From assembly GCA_963575645.1 (NCBI GenBank), contig OY754469.1, positions 47,140,753 through 47,204,752 of the forward strand: a stretch of DNA of 64,000 bases, read 5' to 3'. How positions within the stretch are numbered: position 1 is the stretch's first letter; every line of letters begins with the position of its first letter. Origin of the DNA: Xanthostigma xanthostigma. Lineage: Eukaryota > Arthropoda > Insecta > Raphidioptera > Raphidiidae. This document shows, piece after piece, positions 32,161 to 44,590 of this stretch. Below the pieces are notes generated by a model. That model was not told the origin of the DNA, did not search any database, and saw nothing but the letters and a program-made list of their open reading frames with translations. The translations under genes and the position numbers were made by a program.

Positions 32161-32780
32161 TTTGTTTTCACAGAAGGTTGCTCTTAACCCAACCATAGCT
32201 GAATAAAAATTAGCTCATTCCAGTAAATAGTTCAGCAAGTTTCGTAAAAATCGCTGAAATAGTTCTTGAACGATATTGACCCAAACAAAAATTTTAGAAA
32301 CACGTATTTCCAACAAAATTCCGTACAAAATTTTAGAAAAATCGTTCGAGAAAATGCCATTACAGAAATATATTTCGTCAAAATTTCAATTAGTACTCAG
32401 AAAATAATTTATACGTGTAGATGCATTGGTTCATTGTTTGTAGCCACCCTGTATTTTGATAAAAAAAGTAGACTAGATTACTTAATGAAGAAACCATAAA
32501 ATATGTTCACATTTCTTGAACAAAGTTTTCCAAAGAATAAAAAACAGAAGGCAGTGTCTGGAATATAATTGAGAATATTTTTAATTGTTTTTTTTTTATT
32601 AAAATTTAATTTTCAACAGCATAAAATTTTGTTGACTGATTGTTTTTCGCGGTTATATTTAAAGCAGTGTTCGAATAAACAAGGGTTATATAAACATGAA
32701 TTAAATCAATTGTGATATAACTGAGCCTAAGATTTAGTTTACGAGTAACACGGTTTAAGTAGAAGAAAATTACGATCGCA
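32161..32780. other. No feature recognised
   Basis: AT-rich; frame 32266-32499 not supported. Confidence 0.5.
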
Positions 32781-32783
32781 TCA

Positions 32784-32998
32784 AAAACATAAATGTGAAA
32801 AAAAGGTCAAGTTCGATACAAAGAAGTAGGCTTTTCATTTCCAAGTTTTTCATTTTGTAAGTTTATGTATAAACGAGTCATTTATTTCTAATACAGAACA
32901 AAAAATCTTGCCATGTGAAAACTTAGATCTCACTACTTTTTTTTGGCAAATCCATTTGTTCTTTGTATCGAACTTGGCCTTTTTTACATTTATGTTTT
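32784..32998. mobile_element. 215 bp MITE with about 40 bp inverted ends
   Basis: AAAACATAAATGTGAAAAAA and GGTCAAGTTCGATACAAAGA at the left are mirrored by TCTTTGTATCGAACTTGGCC and TTTTTTACATTTATGTTTT at the right. No coding and no second copy in the window. Confidence 0.75.
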
Positions 32999-33012
32999 AG
33001 AGTTTCAATATG

Positions 33013-33079
33013 CACTTAAATCTTTGATTAACGTCTGAATAGAACTCTTCAAATAAATTGGTCGATAATTTTATTTATT
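33013..33079 (+). mobile_element. Micro Penelope-like copy
   Basis: The 34 nt leader (AATCTTTGATTAACGTCTGA) is joined almost directly to AAATTGGTCGATAATTTTAT. The flanks TTTCAATATGCACTT and TTTCAATATAATATGTACTT may be a diverged target duplication. Confidence 0.75.
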
Positions 33080-33329
33080 TCAATATAATATGTACTTCTT
33101 TCTAAATCTTTTTAAATTAAACATTATATACCATACTTTATTATATCATAGTTATATACCAGACTTCATTATATCACACCGACTAGACGCGAGTATTTTA
33201 CGGGGGAGCAGTTGATGCAATCGGTTCAGACCATTACTAATAGAGAAAATTGAAATATTGACTATCATATTCGATTTTAATGGGATAACTTTTGAAGAGA
33301 CCGAATATTTTAAAATGATCTTTAGATTA

Positions 33330-33477
33330 TATATGTCACCGGGATATTGTCAAACCCGTGATATTGTAATTTCACTTAGTGAAATTACAATATCACGACT
33401 CTTTGTCAATCGTGATATTGTAATTTCACTAGTGAAATTACAATATCACGGATTTGACAATATCCCGGTGACATATA
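33330..33477. repeat. 148 bp cross-shaped palindrome
   Basis: Outer arms TATATGTCACCGGGATATTG + TCAAA and the complement pair with each other. Inside lie two near-identical hairpins: 33357-33397 and 33411-33450; the second is a perfect 40 bp palindrome, CGTGATATTGTAATTTCACT followed by its complement. They are separated by ACTCTTTGTCAAT. The arms resemble terminal repeats of a tiny non-autonomous element, but no target duplication is obvious. Confidence 0.9.
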
Positions 33478-34826
33478 CAAAACATTTTCAAGTCACGCCG
33501 CTAAACTAAATAAAATCTGTTTGCTTACAAAACAAATCAAATTATTTCACTCACTATTTTTTTAATTATTTCCACGTTAATAAAAATCAACTGTTGATTA
33601 ATGAAATCTATTAATAAAGCGACCACACAGTAAAATCGAGAAAATTAATTAAGATATATTAGTTTTTTTCTTTTAAAGAAATAAATTACATCATCCGACA
33701 TATTTTAAAGTAAAATATAATTTTTATCTGACGTTGACATATTATATAAGACAGAAACTTTTAATCTAGGCATCGGTAAATAAACTCCTATCTGGGCTTA
33801 TCAATTTCATCTCCTCAGATGTGTTTATAAAATTTAAAATATAATCTGTCACACGGGACTTGTAAAATGTCATATGCGAGGATTTTATTTTTCCTTACCT
33901 AGGGAGGTTGAAGAGGAGAACTGACTATACCTACGAAATACGCTATAACGTTGAACCCGCACCACAGAAAAGTATTCCAGAAGAGACTGTTGCAATTGAC
34001 AATCACTCGAAATCGAAACCTGCGGTAGCTCTTTAACATCACTTGGTTTAGTTTAGAAGAAACTAAAATGTCTTCACGTCTACTATAAAGGCTGGTTTTC
34101 CCGCTGGAATCGTTGCTGGAACTTGTGCTGGCTAGCTCATCCTCCTATAAAATAGCTGATTTTCACGTCATAATAAGTATACATTTATATATCTGATAGT
34201 TGAGTGTTCAGCCATTTTGGAATCCATTTGGATTGTTTACGAAGACTGTCTCTATTGCTCATATGGTTTTAAATGGCAACTGACAGGGATATTACTATTA
34301 GATTGTTAAAATTGCATTTCTTTTGTTTTACTTTACTCATGAGAAGCAGCTATTTTATTGGGGATCGTGTACGGATCGTTGTCGGAAAAAACTCAAAACA
34401 AAAACGACTAATTGAGATGCCGTGAGATTTAGCTCGACTTCCTCCTCTAATATCACGTGAGATTTTTCAAAATGCATATTTTTGATGTAAATACGTTCAT
34501 CTGTGCTTGATTGCATTGGATTTATTTTTAAAAAAATTACTTAATTCTTTTTATTTAACTTAAATTTACTTATAACCCAGTTTTCTCGCAATTTTACAGT
34601 TTCTTGCGGAAAAAAGTTATGTGATAGTTGCTGAGACCTCCCCTCTCCACCACGTGAGATTGGGTGAGGTTCGGATCCTCCCTAAACGTGTGTGAACGCC
34701 CCCAAAGGCACCATTTTTAGTCGATCACAATGACCACTAAATGATCAGGAACTCTTCGAAGTAAAATAGAAAAAAAAACCCTTTGAACTCCGGGAGTGCC
34801 GGCAGAAGTGAAAACTTGAATATAAA
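33478..34826. other. No gene recognised
   Basis: Low-copy sequence. Around 34085-34140 there is a faint family H resemblance (AAGGCTGGTTTTCCCGCTGG), and CACGTGAGATT occurs at 34455 and 34651 with TGCCGTGAGATTT near 34420, which may mark a degenerate MITE. Confidence 0.4.
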
Positions 34827-35022
34827 CGTCTTACGAATTTTCGATCAAAATGGTTTGTATCATAAATTGCATTTTTATGTACGATATTTCAACGCTAGAT
34901 GTCTAACGTTGTATAAATAAAAGTTTTCGTCTTACGAATTTTCGATCAAAATGGTTTACATCATAGATTGCATTTTTATGTACGATATTTCAACGCTAGA
35001 TGTCTAACGTTGTATAAATTAG
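34827..35022. repeat. Tandem duplication, 102 bp period
   Basis: Two units, each with CGTCTTACGAATTTTCGATC and CGCTAGATGTCTAACGTTGT, differ at only a few positions. Confidence 0.9.
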
Positions 35023-35199
35023 AGAGTTTTCTCGCTCACCCAGTTCTTACTTTACCTGACGCGAGTTTAACATTTTTTACCCATTACAAAAAAAGTGTAC
35101 AACGCCGCTAAAGAAGTTTTCACTTCAAAAACATGGTAACTGACTGCAAAACTATTATCAATATGGCGGACAAAAATGTCATTTCGCAACTGACACTTC

Positions 35200-35440
35200 T
35201 GTAAGTTCTATTCTGTGATAACGACGAGCCCACACTGCTGCCGCAAAGGGGAGACCGGTCGCCAGCCAGCTGCCAAGCGCAGACCGCGTGGTGTGGCTGC
35301 AATGTCACCCCCACCATTCCCACCGTCCCACCGGCACCCCTCTCGCCCTCCCGCGACTATCCCCAGGAGCATCTATAACATTACGGGTTTCAATGCAGCG
35401 CACAGTGCCGTAATGCTATTAGCGATAACTAAATAGCGCT
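35200..35440 (+). other. GC-rich island with a proline/arginine-rich frame
   Basis: A frame at 35215-35436 gives PPPFPPSHRHPSRPPATIPR, which follows from C-rich sequence rather than a known domain. The base composition contrasts strongly with the surroundings. It could be a non-coding exon or promoter-proximal region, or a piece of foreign or repeat DNA. No motif decides. Confidence 0.25.
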
Positions 35441-35875
35441 TCCTGATTTTTTTATATGCAGCGGTTTTTTTTTTGTACTACGGGCGATTTTTATACGTTT
35501 CGTGCAATTTGAGATTACCTAATCGCGATAAAATTTCAACTTGGTCGCGGTTAACAGTGATATTTCGTAATATGAACGCAAACTTGATTTTAAAAAATCA
35601 GGTCAACAAAATAAGTATTTACTAATATCTAGGGTTGCCAAGAGTTCTCTTTTAAAATGAAGTTATCGAAAATTAATTAACTTTATTTTACTTAATACCC
35701 TATTTATCAATATTATGCAAACTATTATTATTACTTACCTTTTTAATTCCATATTTATATTTTAGTACTTACCTGTGTATATGAGTGGTTGTATTTCAAC
35801 AACTTTTCGTGCATATAGCCAAAGTTGCTGAGCACGTAATTTAAGATAAAAAAAAAAAAATAACTTTATTCTATT
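35441..35875. other. No feature recognised
   Basis: AT-rich sequence. Confidence 0.5.
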
Positions 35876-35879
35876 ATAA

Positions 35880-36005
35880 AATAAGTTGATATACACCAAT
35901 TAATGTTTATATTTTTTAGATTATTTATAATGTTATTTTTGTCAATAAATAGACAATTTTATTTATTTGAAGAGTTTTAGTCAGACGTTAATCAAATTTT
36001 GCTAA
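35880..36005 (+). mobile_element. Old Penelope-like remnant
   Basis: ATATTTTTTAGATTATTTAT, then TTTTGTCAATAAATAGACAA, TTTTATTTATTTGAAGAG and TCAGACGTTAATCAAA. The hammerhead core is deleted. The tail and reversed leader are joined, as in the copy at 19690. Confidence 0.65.
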
Positions 36006-36635
36006 TTAAGAATTATTTAATAATGCACAAAAGATAAAGTTCTTCTCTAAATTTGAAATGTAAATTAACAACGCTATTTTTATCGTGTTTACAGAAGAAT
36101 TGCAAACCAAATGAAAATAAATATATTGAAAAAAATGTTCTACTTTTTTATACTCAGCAGTTGGCAACCCTACCAATATCTGAGTTCTGACATTTAAATC
36201 AAAATTTATGCGAACATGAAATTGTTTTATGCACGACCCCCTATAAAATAGTTACTAGTAAAATAACACTAGTGGGTAAAGTAAAAAATTATACCGATCT
36301 AATTTTTCGTACAATTTGACGTTGTTTCTCCCATCTTATAATACGCGGTTCTGGACATACTTTTGTATGCGACTGTATACCTCACACATCCTTAATAAAA
36401 AAGCCTCTTCTAAAGAAATTTTGATCGAAGAATACCTTTTTGTATTAAACTTAAAATAACAATAATAACATTAATCTTTATTATTCCGTGAAGTGCTGAG
36501 TACACAGCGTCTTGAGGTAATACATTAATAACAATACAGGTGTTTTTTTAACACCATTCAACAAATGCTCTCAAACTATAATGATTCCTATTTAAAAAAT
36601 ATACTTTTTTAATAACCTCTCTTGAACTTTTTAAA
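36006..36635. other. No feature recognised
   Basis: AT-rich; no shared repeat. Confidence 0.5.
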
Positions 36636-36639
36636 ATTC

Positions 36640-36703
36640 ATAGCGACAGAAACTAAAAAACAAACAAACAAACTCTTCAGCTTTATATATTAGTATAGAT
36701 TGT
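36640..36703 (-). mobile_element. Helitron 5' terminal fragment
   Basis: The reverse strand begins ATCTATACTAATATATAAAG, CTGAAGAGTTTGTTTGTTTG, the standard lepidopteran Helitron start. The 3' end was not found to the left, so this may be a short truncated copy. Confidence 0.6.
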
Positions 36704-38221
36704 ACCCGTTCTTCCACCATAATTATACCCGATATCCCACTACATTTTTAAGTTAGTTTCCATTTAGGTATAGGTAATTTTGATAGTTAAAGAATACTTA
36801 CGAGACAGTTTTAAATATTTCAGTGTTGTGAATTGTGATTCTTTAACAATTTTAAAGCACACAAGAATGTATGAATGTATTTTTGCACTGCGAATCATTT
36901 AACAAGACCGACAATTAACTGTTGAAGATTATTGTGATTTTCCTTAATAAATGATCTATAATCTATACACATATCTGTACTCACAAAGTGGCTATATAAT
37001 AATCATTTTATAAAAAAAATGTTGCTTACACTGCACTATTCCTAAGCAAACTGACAGTTTTTAAATTTAGACTCTCAGATGCTTATATTGTTAATACCTA
37101 TACAGAATATTGCCATGCTTTTTTCTGTTTTATGTTTACCACCTATTGACTCGTTGTCACCCAATATTTGGTACCCGTTATTTGGTAACTGTTACCTATG
37201 ATTTAGTTATTGTTTTCTGATAACTGTTACCGGTTACTTATCATATTTTGTCTGTTATTATTGTTAAACTGTTTTCTGTTAGGTTAAAAAAAATATTTCT
37301 TGTGCATAAATTTTTTCGTAAAGTTTTATTCATAAATCATAAGATAAAAATATAGTTTAGACAAATTATAAATAATAGACGCTTAATAAAAAAATCAATT
37401 TAAAAATGATGCCTCACTAGCTTTGCTTAAAAATATAGCTTATAATAATAAGATGTGCACTTTTGGTTTTGCCAACTATTTTTTCTTTTTGTTAGTTTCG
37501 AATAACAATAACAGTTATCGAAAAAGAACAGTTTGGCCAGGCACTAGTCTTTAATGAGTGGCTGTCAAAAGAGTAATGATTTATTTTGAATATATAAGCG
37601 TGTCGTGTACACACTGCGTACCTACATAATAATATTACACGTACACATGTTCGAGAATGTTTATGACATTTGATTTTGACAATGCATTCATTAATTGATT
37701 GAATTGCATCATTTATATTGTTAAACGGTGGCCAATTAACTGTCACATTAGAACTGCTGCACACAAAACAACAGACATTGCGCAATTCACAACATACACC
37801 GCATACATACATTATAATAATTATATCATTATCTAATTAATAGTTAGCGATACGCTGGGAATAATGTATTATTTTGTTTAATTATGACTACACTAATTTA
37901 CCGTATTGTTCACATTATTTTTTATTCACTTCACCAATAATAGAGGCTTCTCAAAATTGTAAATGAATTTTCAAAATACAGGTGATGCTAATTAATTAAT
38001 TACATTTAATTAAAATGTTGCCTATCGTGCATATTCACCATTTGTCAATGCTAGAATCGTACCAAGCAGAATTAGTGAATGTTTACAATATGAATTAGTG
38101 AATATAAAAATTCACTAATTATATGAGTGACCAATTAAATGTCATGTGAAATCAGCAATTACAGATTTTTTAAAATCTTTATTCGTTCGTTACTTTCGCT
38201 AGTATAATTAACTCCAACTAG
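36704..38221. other. Low-copy AT-rich stretch without features
   Basis: Reverse frame 37492-37812 (106 codons) has no recognisable domain. Around 37150-37260 GTTACC-type motifs recur without regular spacing. Confidence 0.45.
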
Positions 38222-38223
38222 TA

Positions 38224-38370
38224 TGGAGGGTAAACAACTGCTAAATTCATTCTATACTCGGATGTAGCGCTAGCGCCATTCCGGACGATTTTTGAACTGT
38301 TATTTACAGCAATTGACACTTTTTTAACTTATCTCCCATATAAGATAGTCCTCTTTACCTGTACCCTCCA
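38224..38370. mobile_element. 147 bp TA-flanked MITE
   Basis: Ends TGGAGGGTA / TACCCTCCA with TA outside each (38222-38223, 38371-38372). Contains the palindrome TAGCGCTA. Short TIR; superfamily not assigned. Confidence 0.55.
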
Positions 38371-38372
38371 TA

Positions 38373-39160
38373 GTTTGAACATAAATAGTATATAGATAAT
38401 GGCTAACTATCTCAATGATAAAACATGATCTTTTGGTTTCCTGCATGCTTTATAAAGTAGGGTGTTTGTACGAACGCTACCATGTATGAAATAAATAACT
38501 ATAAAACAGAATGAGATAATTAAATAACACAAGAAAAGAGATTTATAACCAGTGATATGTCATGTTATAGGACAAAAGTCGAGAGCAACTTGAACCATCA
38601 TTGTACTTATAGTACGTAGTTATAGTGGCTAGATAACAACAACGTTTATACATATAGTTAGTGACAAATCCAATAAAGCCCCCAAGTAAGTATATGTTGG
38701 ATGGCTCCTGTGCCCGGAGCACTTGTATCTAAGCACCCAAAACGAGTGTTTCCGTAAACAATCGTCATTTAAATTACTTTGGGGTTTTGGGACCACGCGG
38801 TATGCTTGTATGGTCGCTGTAGAGTGTACAAGACTTGTCCCACGGTGCATAGATACCGCTGTCTAGGCGTCTATTGCATTATATATATGCAAACCTCGTC
38901 GCTGTAGTCATTGTTGGAGAAATTTCCATTCTCTACCGACATATTTAACTGAATATTATGTAAATGACCACGACAGATCATGGCCGAGATACTGGCCAAC
39001 CCTATACTTTCCCTGAAAAAATGTTCAGTCAATGACCGTTCACTGAAACTTTCAAAATTTATTGAAAAAAGGGGGTAGATTAAAAATTAAAAATTTTTAT
39101 TCGTTTTTTATTATATCGACTATGATTAAAATACAACATTGGACTCACTAATTTGACATT
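38373..39160. other. No feature recognised
   Basis: Low-copy sequence; reverse frame 38629-38850 shows no domain. Confidence 0.45.
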
Positions 39161-39161
39161 A

Positions 39162-39498
39162 ATATTTTCCATCTATCACACTTCCCGTTATTTTCTACAT
39201 TTTTAAATTTCCACTTAATCAATAGCAATGGGCGAATGAAGGATAAGCTAGGCAAATTTTGAGCATAGGAGTTTGACAGGTAATCGGCCATGGCCTTAAA
39301 TAAGGAACTATCTCGTTGTTTATCTGGAAGTATTGAGGAAAACCATGGAAAACCATGGAAAACCTCAACAAGATGGCCGATACAGTAATTCCCGTTTCTC
39401 GGCGAGAGGCAGCAGGAAAAAGTCCCCCGCCGGGATTTGACCCCGGTACCTGCCGAATGCGAGTCTAGTGCTCTCACCACTACGCCACCCCGCTCGGT
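39162..39498 (-). mobile_element. tRNA-derived SINE, copy 3
   Basis: Same family as 11141; on the reverse strand it starts CCGAGCGGGGTGGCGTAGTG. B box changed to GGTCAAATCC. The body lacks about 20 bp after the tRNA part, carries a small AAAACCATGG duplication and has lost the ATT tail. Frame 39148-39480 is its shadow. Confidence 0.85.
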
Positions 39499-39985
39499 GT
39501 ATACGAGTATTTATGTCATGGAAGAAATTGTATTAAGTACATATTTTTCTTCTGAAAATTATGCCCTTTTAGTGACGAAAAAAAGTCAGTTCTGCTACTG
39601 ATTATTTGAACTATCGTGACTAGTGCCCAACAAAAAAAGACCACTAGTACAACGTGCACACTTAATGAGATGGCATTGCATTTTATATAGAAGTTTTGTG
39701 ACCGGTTTCTGCAGGCGATGTTACCTATTATTAGCATCATTTAATTTTCTCTGTATTTTTTGTAAATGCATTGACTTATTCTACACGCCAATCTTTGACA
39801 ATTTTAATGAGTAACTATTCTACTTTCTACAAGGAGTAATCTGTTTTTTTTAATCTTCTTTAGTACCTACATATCTAACGATTACTAGCTAATATTAACA
39901 TTCTTATAGTGTTGTTATTAAAATATTAGCTCTCACAGGTCGATTTTGCAATGCATTGTGCTATATATAAGAGAAACCAAAAATT
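39499..39985. other. No feature recognised
   Basis: AT-rich; frames on both strands at 39516-39814 not supported. Confidence 0.5.
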
Positions 39986-39987
39986 AA

Positions 39988-40058
39988 CTGTCGTGGGCAA
40001 ATGTAACTCAGCCAACACGAAATTGGTTGTTTCGGGTTCCAGTCCCGACAGTGACATT
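39988..40058 (+). repeat. Short tRNA-like repeat
   Basis: GTCGTGGGCAAATGTAACTC and B-box-like GGTTCCAGTCC, ending CGACAGTGACAT, as in the copies at 28741 and 42160. Confidence 0.4.
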
Positions 40059-40826
40059 TAAATTTGTTTATATATGTTAGCCTTCTAAAAAATATTATGA
40101 CGATAATCGTTTAATATTATCATGCTTTCACTAATTCAGTGAAAAAATATACTGTATATTGGAATTTAATCGTAATGATTATTATTAGCCATTGTAATAT
40201 TAACTTATCGCGATTATTCAGAAGTTAGGTTAGGTTCGACTGTCACCATATGTTTTGCAGGTCATGTGAATTCTCAGAACCAAAAACTAGAATTCAAATA
40301 ATAATAATAATTTGTTGTAAATAGCAGACTGCCAGCAAATTGGATGATGGGATCAGAAACTGGAAAAATTACTATCTCGAAATCATTGAAAGAGAAGGAT
40401 ACAAGAATTTACATTTTTGTGATGCAAGAATGTTACACTTAAATCCGTCGAGACACGAACTCACTAACTTTTGTTTACAAATCTAATACATTATTACTAT
40501 AGGTATCCGCTTGATCGATTATCCATTGTAAGGAGCTATCTTTATTGCTAACTACTGACGTATGGAAACCAGCTAACAGTTTGCTGTGAACTGATGGGCA
40601 TGCTATTCTAAAGTTCGCCATTACTGTATGCTACTCGTGGTTAGTTGAACTCTGTACTTATTAAAACACAAACTGCACTCTGCCATTGTATAATCGCCTT
40701 GATTATTTCTATTACAGCCATCTTTATTAGTGTATTTGAGTATATTTTAGTTATTACACCTCTACTTTAGCGATATGTACTCTATTATTGCTTATACGCA
40801 TCAGAGCTGACTTTTGTTCATACAGG
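40059..40826. other. No feature recognised
   Basis: AT-rich sequence. Confidence 0.5.
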
Positions 40827-41043
40827 AAGTTATATATAATCAAATCTTTGATTAACGTCTGATTAGAACTCTTCAATAAATAAAATTGTCGACCAATTTT
40901 TCAGACAAATATATTAACAAAAAATATATATAAAAATTAATACATTAACGTTAATGTATTAATTTTTATATATTATATTTTTTGTTAATATATTTGTCTG
41001 AAAAATTGGTCAATAATTTTATTTATTGAAAAGTTATATATAA
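40827..41043. mobile_element. Palindromic Penelope-like copy with 13 bp target duplication
   Basis: The 191 bp insert (40840-41030) consists of the leader and then two 75 bp arms that are mirror images centred at 40949/40950 in TTAACGTTAA. AAGTTATATATAA flanks both sides (40827-40839, 41031-41043). The hammerhead core itself is absent; the arms meet exactly at its ACGT. Confidence 0.9.
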
Positions 41044-41842
41044 ATTAATTTCACACGAAATCCATTCAAGTTGTAGCTTTTTGAAAGAAGGAGATTATAT
41101 TCTATAAAACAGAGCCATTTTTAGATCGATCTGAGTTCATAATTAGTACTAAAACTGTATTTGAAAATCACGTACAGCAGTTGTACGTACGTCCGAGCTC
41201 TAAAGATTGCAATTTTGGTCGGATCGCCTTGGTTTATATTTTATTCACTTTGTTTACTATCAGACCAGAACCCTATTTAGATTCACTGAAATCAGTACGT
41301 ATATATATTTACTATAACACCGTACTTACTATAATATGTTTTGTGGATTTTTATTTTACAAGCAATTTTTGTACAAAAGTCTCTAAAATATTCCTTACAG
41401 TGTAATCTCATCTCTGGTGATCAAGTGTGGCCGGATTGGTGTTAAAGTTGGGATAATAAATAAACAAGAACCTAATAAAACCTTTGTGGAGAGAAATAAA
41501 GATTCTTTTGACACCTAAATAAAGCATACATATTTAACATTTAAACATCCGATAAAAACAGATATCCGTATGACGTGGGTTCTGAATATAAAACAGCCAG
41601 CGTTTGTTCTCATTTCATTCGAACGGGAAGATGGTGGTAGAGAAGAAGAAGCTGAAGAAGAAAGTGGGACATTAACATTCGCAATTAAAACACCACGACG
41701 AGGCGGAGCTACGGAAAAGACACCAAGATATATATACGCATACACCTCAATGATTTACTCACAACTATCTTATGTCTAAATAGAATGTAATTATATACAC
41801 ATTAAACTTTAATTAAATAATATAAATATTTACTGCATAATA
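41044..41842. other. No gene recognised
   Basis: The forward frame at 41570-41779 has a Glu-rich piece (EREDGGREEEAEEESG) from a GA-rich stretch; the reverse frame over it is no better. No exon support. Confidence 0.4.
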
Positions 41843-42091
41843 GACCGGTGTAGCATAGTGGCCAGAGCACTAGACTCGCATTCGGGAGGTACCGGGTTCG
41901 AATCCCGGCGGGGGCAGATGCGGCTGGGACTTTTCCTGCTGCCTCTCGCCGAGAAACGGTAATTCTTGTATCGGCCATCTTTTTGAGATTTTCAATGGTT
42001 TCCCTGAATAATTCCAGATAAATATCGAGATGGTTACTTATTCAAGGCCATGGCCGATTACCTGCCAAACTCATATGCTTAAAATTTGCCT
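41843..42091 (+). mobile_element. tRNA-derived SINE, copy 4, 3'-truncated
   Basis: Head GACCGGTGTAGCATAGTGG, exact B box GGTTCGAATCC. It stops after AAAATTTGCCTGAAA, without the last about 180 bp and ATT tail. Confidence 0.85.
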
Positions 42092-42159
42092 GAAATTTAT
42101 TTTCAAACAATGTCACAGTAATCATAATAATTAAATGTTCGGATATGTCATTGTAGAAT

Positions 42160-42228
42160 GTAGAGTAAATGATAACTCATCCGCCCCGATAGTAGAAATT
42201 TTGAGTTTGAGTTCCGACAATGACATTG
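42160..42228 (+). repeat. Short tRNA-like repeat
   Basis: CATCCGCCCCGATAGTAGAA and GAGTTTGAGTTCCGACAATG match 28741-28792 with a few changes. Confidence 0.45.
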
Positions 42229-43640
42229 TTTGAAAATCAATTTTTTTATATATTTCTTTGTAACTAGTAGCTACAATAGTAAACTATGAACAATATAATT
42301 TTGTATATTGTGACCTTACGTTCTGTTACCGTAATTAAAATTTAATATTATTATTATTAATGAATATTTCTTGAATGATTTATTGTCACTGAACCAAAAT
42401 TAAGGAAAAATAGTTTGTTTATAATGTATAATGTAACTATTGTTGTAATTATGGAGCGAGGTACAAAAAACAAATGATTTAGAGATGTTTATTGTTGTCG
42501 TAAATTAGTATTATAAAAATGTACATTTTATGCTGCCTGTTGTACCAAGAATATATTGTTTTGTGATTGGTGATTCTGGTCTGACACTCATAACTACCAC
42601 TTCTAACGTAAGAGAGGGAGATCTAAATAAATAAGTGTTGTGTTTGTTGAGTTGGCGATTAATTGACTGCGAGAACGTCAGTAAATTGTTATTTATTTTG
42701 ACCGGAGACAAGTTCAAGACCCGACCGGACAGCCTATAGCACACAAATGAACATCGAAGTCTGTATGTGTAGTAGAGAAAGTAGAGTGGAGCGGAGATGA
42801 ACTATCTGTGCGGAAGGACTACAAGAGAAAAGCATTAGGTGGTAAGCCTTTCAAGAAACTGGATATTGCAGTCAAATAAAGTTTGTCTTACACTTGCACA
42901 CGGATAAAATAAAACATATCCTTGTATTTGTTCGGGTGGTAAGTGTACTGCACACAAATATATATATACCTAGTTATATAATAATCCTCTTTATGGAACG
43001 TTACTTGGATTATTTTATTAATTAAATTGTATTATACTTTCAAATAACTAATACAATTGATAAATGCAAATTATTAAAACGGTTATTATATTATTGTCTA
43101 TCGCTAACGTTCACCAGATTATTTAAGATTTATGTACAAGTGCAGTTGGTATTTACTCCAATTCACTTAACATTAAGCTATTATCATATGTTTTGAATAA
43201 TTTAGTTTGACTGTTTTGCCTTCTTTGTTTGTTTTATGATTATGAATATATGATATATTTATTAATATTGCAGTAGTGTATAAAAACATTTTCAAGCATA
43301 AATCTCCACAACTCTACCACTCCGAAGATACCCATCTTGAGAAAAAGGTTGTTGACGGTCTCCATGATTTCGACTGATTGACTTATCACAAATAAAAAAA
43401 GTAAACGGCATTTTTTATCTGTAAGCCTGTGGCAATAAGATGAACTAGGATTGTTCGAGAATATTGAAAATTGAAAAATTGACAGTTTGTAAATTTCATG
43501 ATTTTTTCGATAATTTTGCGTCGAAAAAAATAGAAACTCTCGGAATTTCCAAAAGATTTTAGTTCATCCTACGACTATCGTGTGCCGAATCTACCATTAA
43601 AATTTCATAGCAATCGGTCAAACCGTTTTTGAGATATCGT
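42229..43640. other. Low-copy stretch without features
   Basis: AT-rich; reverse frame 42511-42744 shows no domain. AAATTTCATAGCAATCGGTC near 43603 is repeat-like phrasing seen near LINE and Helitron tails. Confidence 0.45.
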
Positions 43641-43644
43641 GGAG

Positions 43645-43985
43645 ACAAATTGGAAAAACGCAGTTTTGATAAGATTCAAGTACGATTTAAACTATGAAAC
43701 CTTAACTCACCATTAATCCGCGAAAAGCTCACCATAGATGCTGATGACCTCAGCTGTTGAGCGTCTATAATTCACAATCTATCAATCTATCGAAAAGCTC
43801 ACCAAAATTAACTAGAATTGATATATAACTCAAAAACGAAAAAAAAACCGGATTTATCGGGTTTTGCATGTTTGCTCCTTATTTATTTTAGGTCTCAAGT
43901 CACAAGCCGACACGTCGCAATAGGCTCGGTGCCCAAGTACCCCTCAACTGAGCGCTCCGAACACCTCTTCTCTAACAGCTGTATC
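43645..43985 (+). repeat. Interspersed repeat family K, copy 2
   Basis: As 25793-26072 but with about 70 bp inserted (43733-43803) that duplicates CGAAAAGCTCACCA on both sides of ATGCTGATGACCTCAGC. Confidence 0.75.
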
Positions 43986-44013
43986 TTTCCAACAACTTCG
44001 AATATTATAAAAT

Positions 44014-44590
44014 CACTAGAGTGACCTGTGCGAATTATTCGCACTAAATAAGTATAATAATTATCACTTTACAAAATTATTTTTTAAATATGATTGCAGG
44101 TATTCAATTCGTTTCTAATTTTGCACACTGCTTATAACGTTCTTCTTTTTGTTGTATTACAATATGAAGCTCAGATGACAGAGCGATGAAATATTTTACT
44201 AAAATTGTCATATAGAGGCGCAAGTAGCAAAGCCGTCAGATGGCATCATGCAGCATTGCTGTGACGTTGTACTCGCTGTTTCAAAATTAAAGCTGTCAGA
44301 TGGCAGTATGCAGTATTGTGTCTGTTGTATTACAATATGAAGGTCAGATGACAGATCGAAGTGTTGACGTTGTTTCAAAATTAAAGCCGTCAGATGGTAG
44401 ACGTTGTTCAGCGTTGCTGTATTTTAATTAATTTACAAAAACAAAAGCAATAATACATTTTTTAGTTGTCGATGTCAGTAGAGCAAGCAATTATCTTTAA
44501 AATGATATATAATTTATGTGGAGAAATTGTGAGGTTTTCTCTAAAAAGGGAGACAAACATCTTAACCTTAACGTATTAATATATTATATG
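44014..44590 (+). repeat. Interspersed repeat family J, copy 1
   Basis: About 575 bp matching 51872-52460. Inside, TTGTATTACAATATGAAG..CAGATGACAGA occurs twice and AAATTAAAGCCGTCAGATGG up to three times. Same orientation as the second copy, 7.86 kb apart. No LTR signature (no TG..CA ends, primer-binding site or polypurine tract). Confidence 0.75.

Noticed and set aside
35215..35436. Proline-rich protein exon
   Set aside because: The composition alone explains the residues; no known domain or clear splice sites.
37492..37812. 106-codon reverse frame
   Set aside because: Low-complexity hydrophobic and cysteine content without any ordered motif, in AT-rich sequence, with no splice or repeat context.
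39148..39480. 110-codon reverse frame, longest in the window
   Set aside because: It is a translation of the tRNA-derived SINE; parallel frames exist in the other SINE copies.
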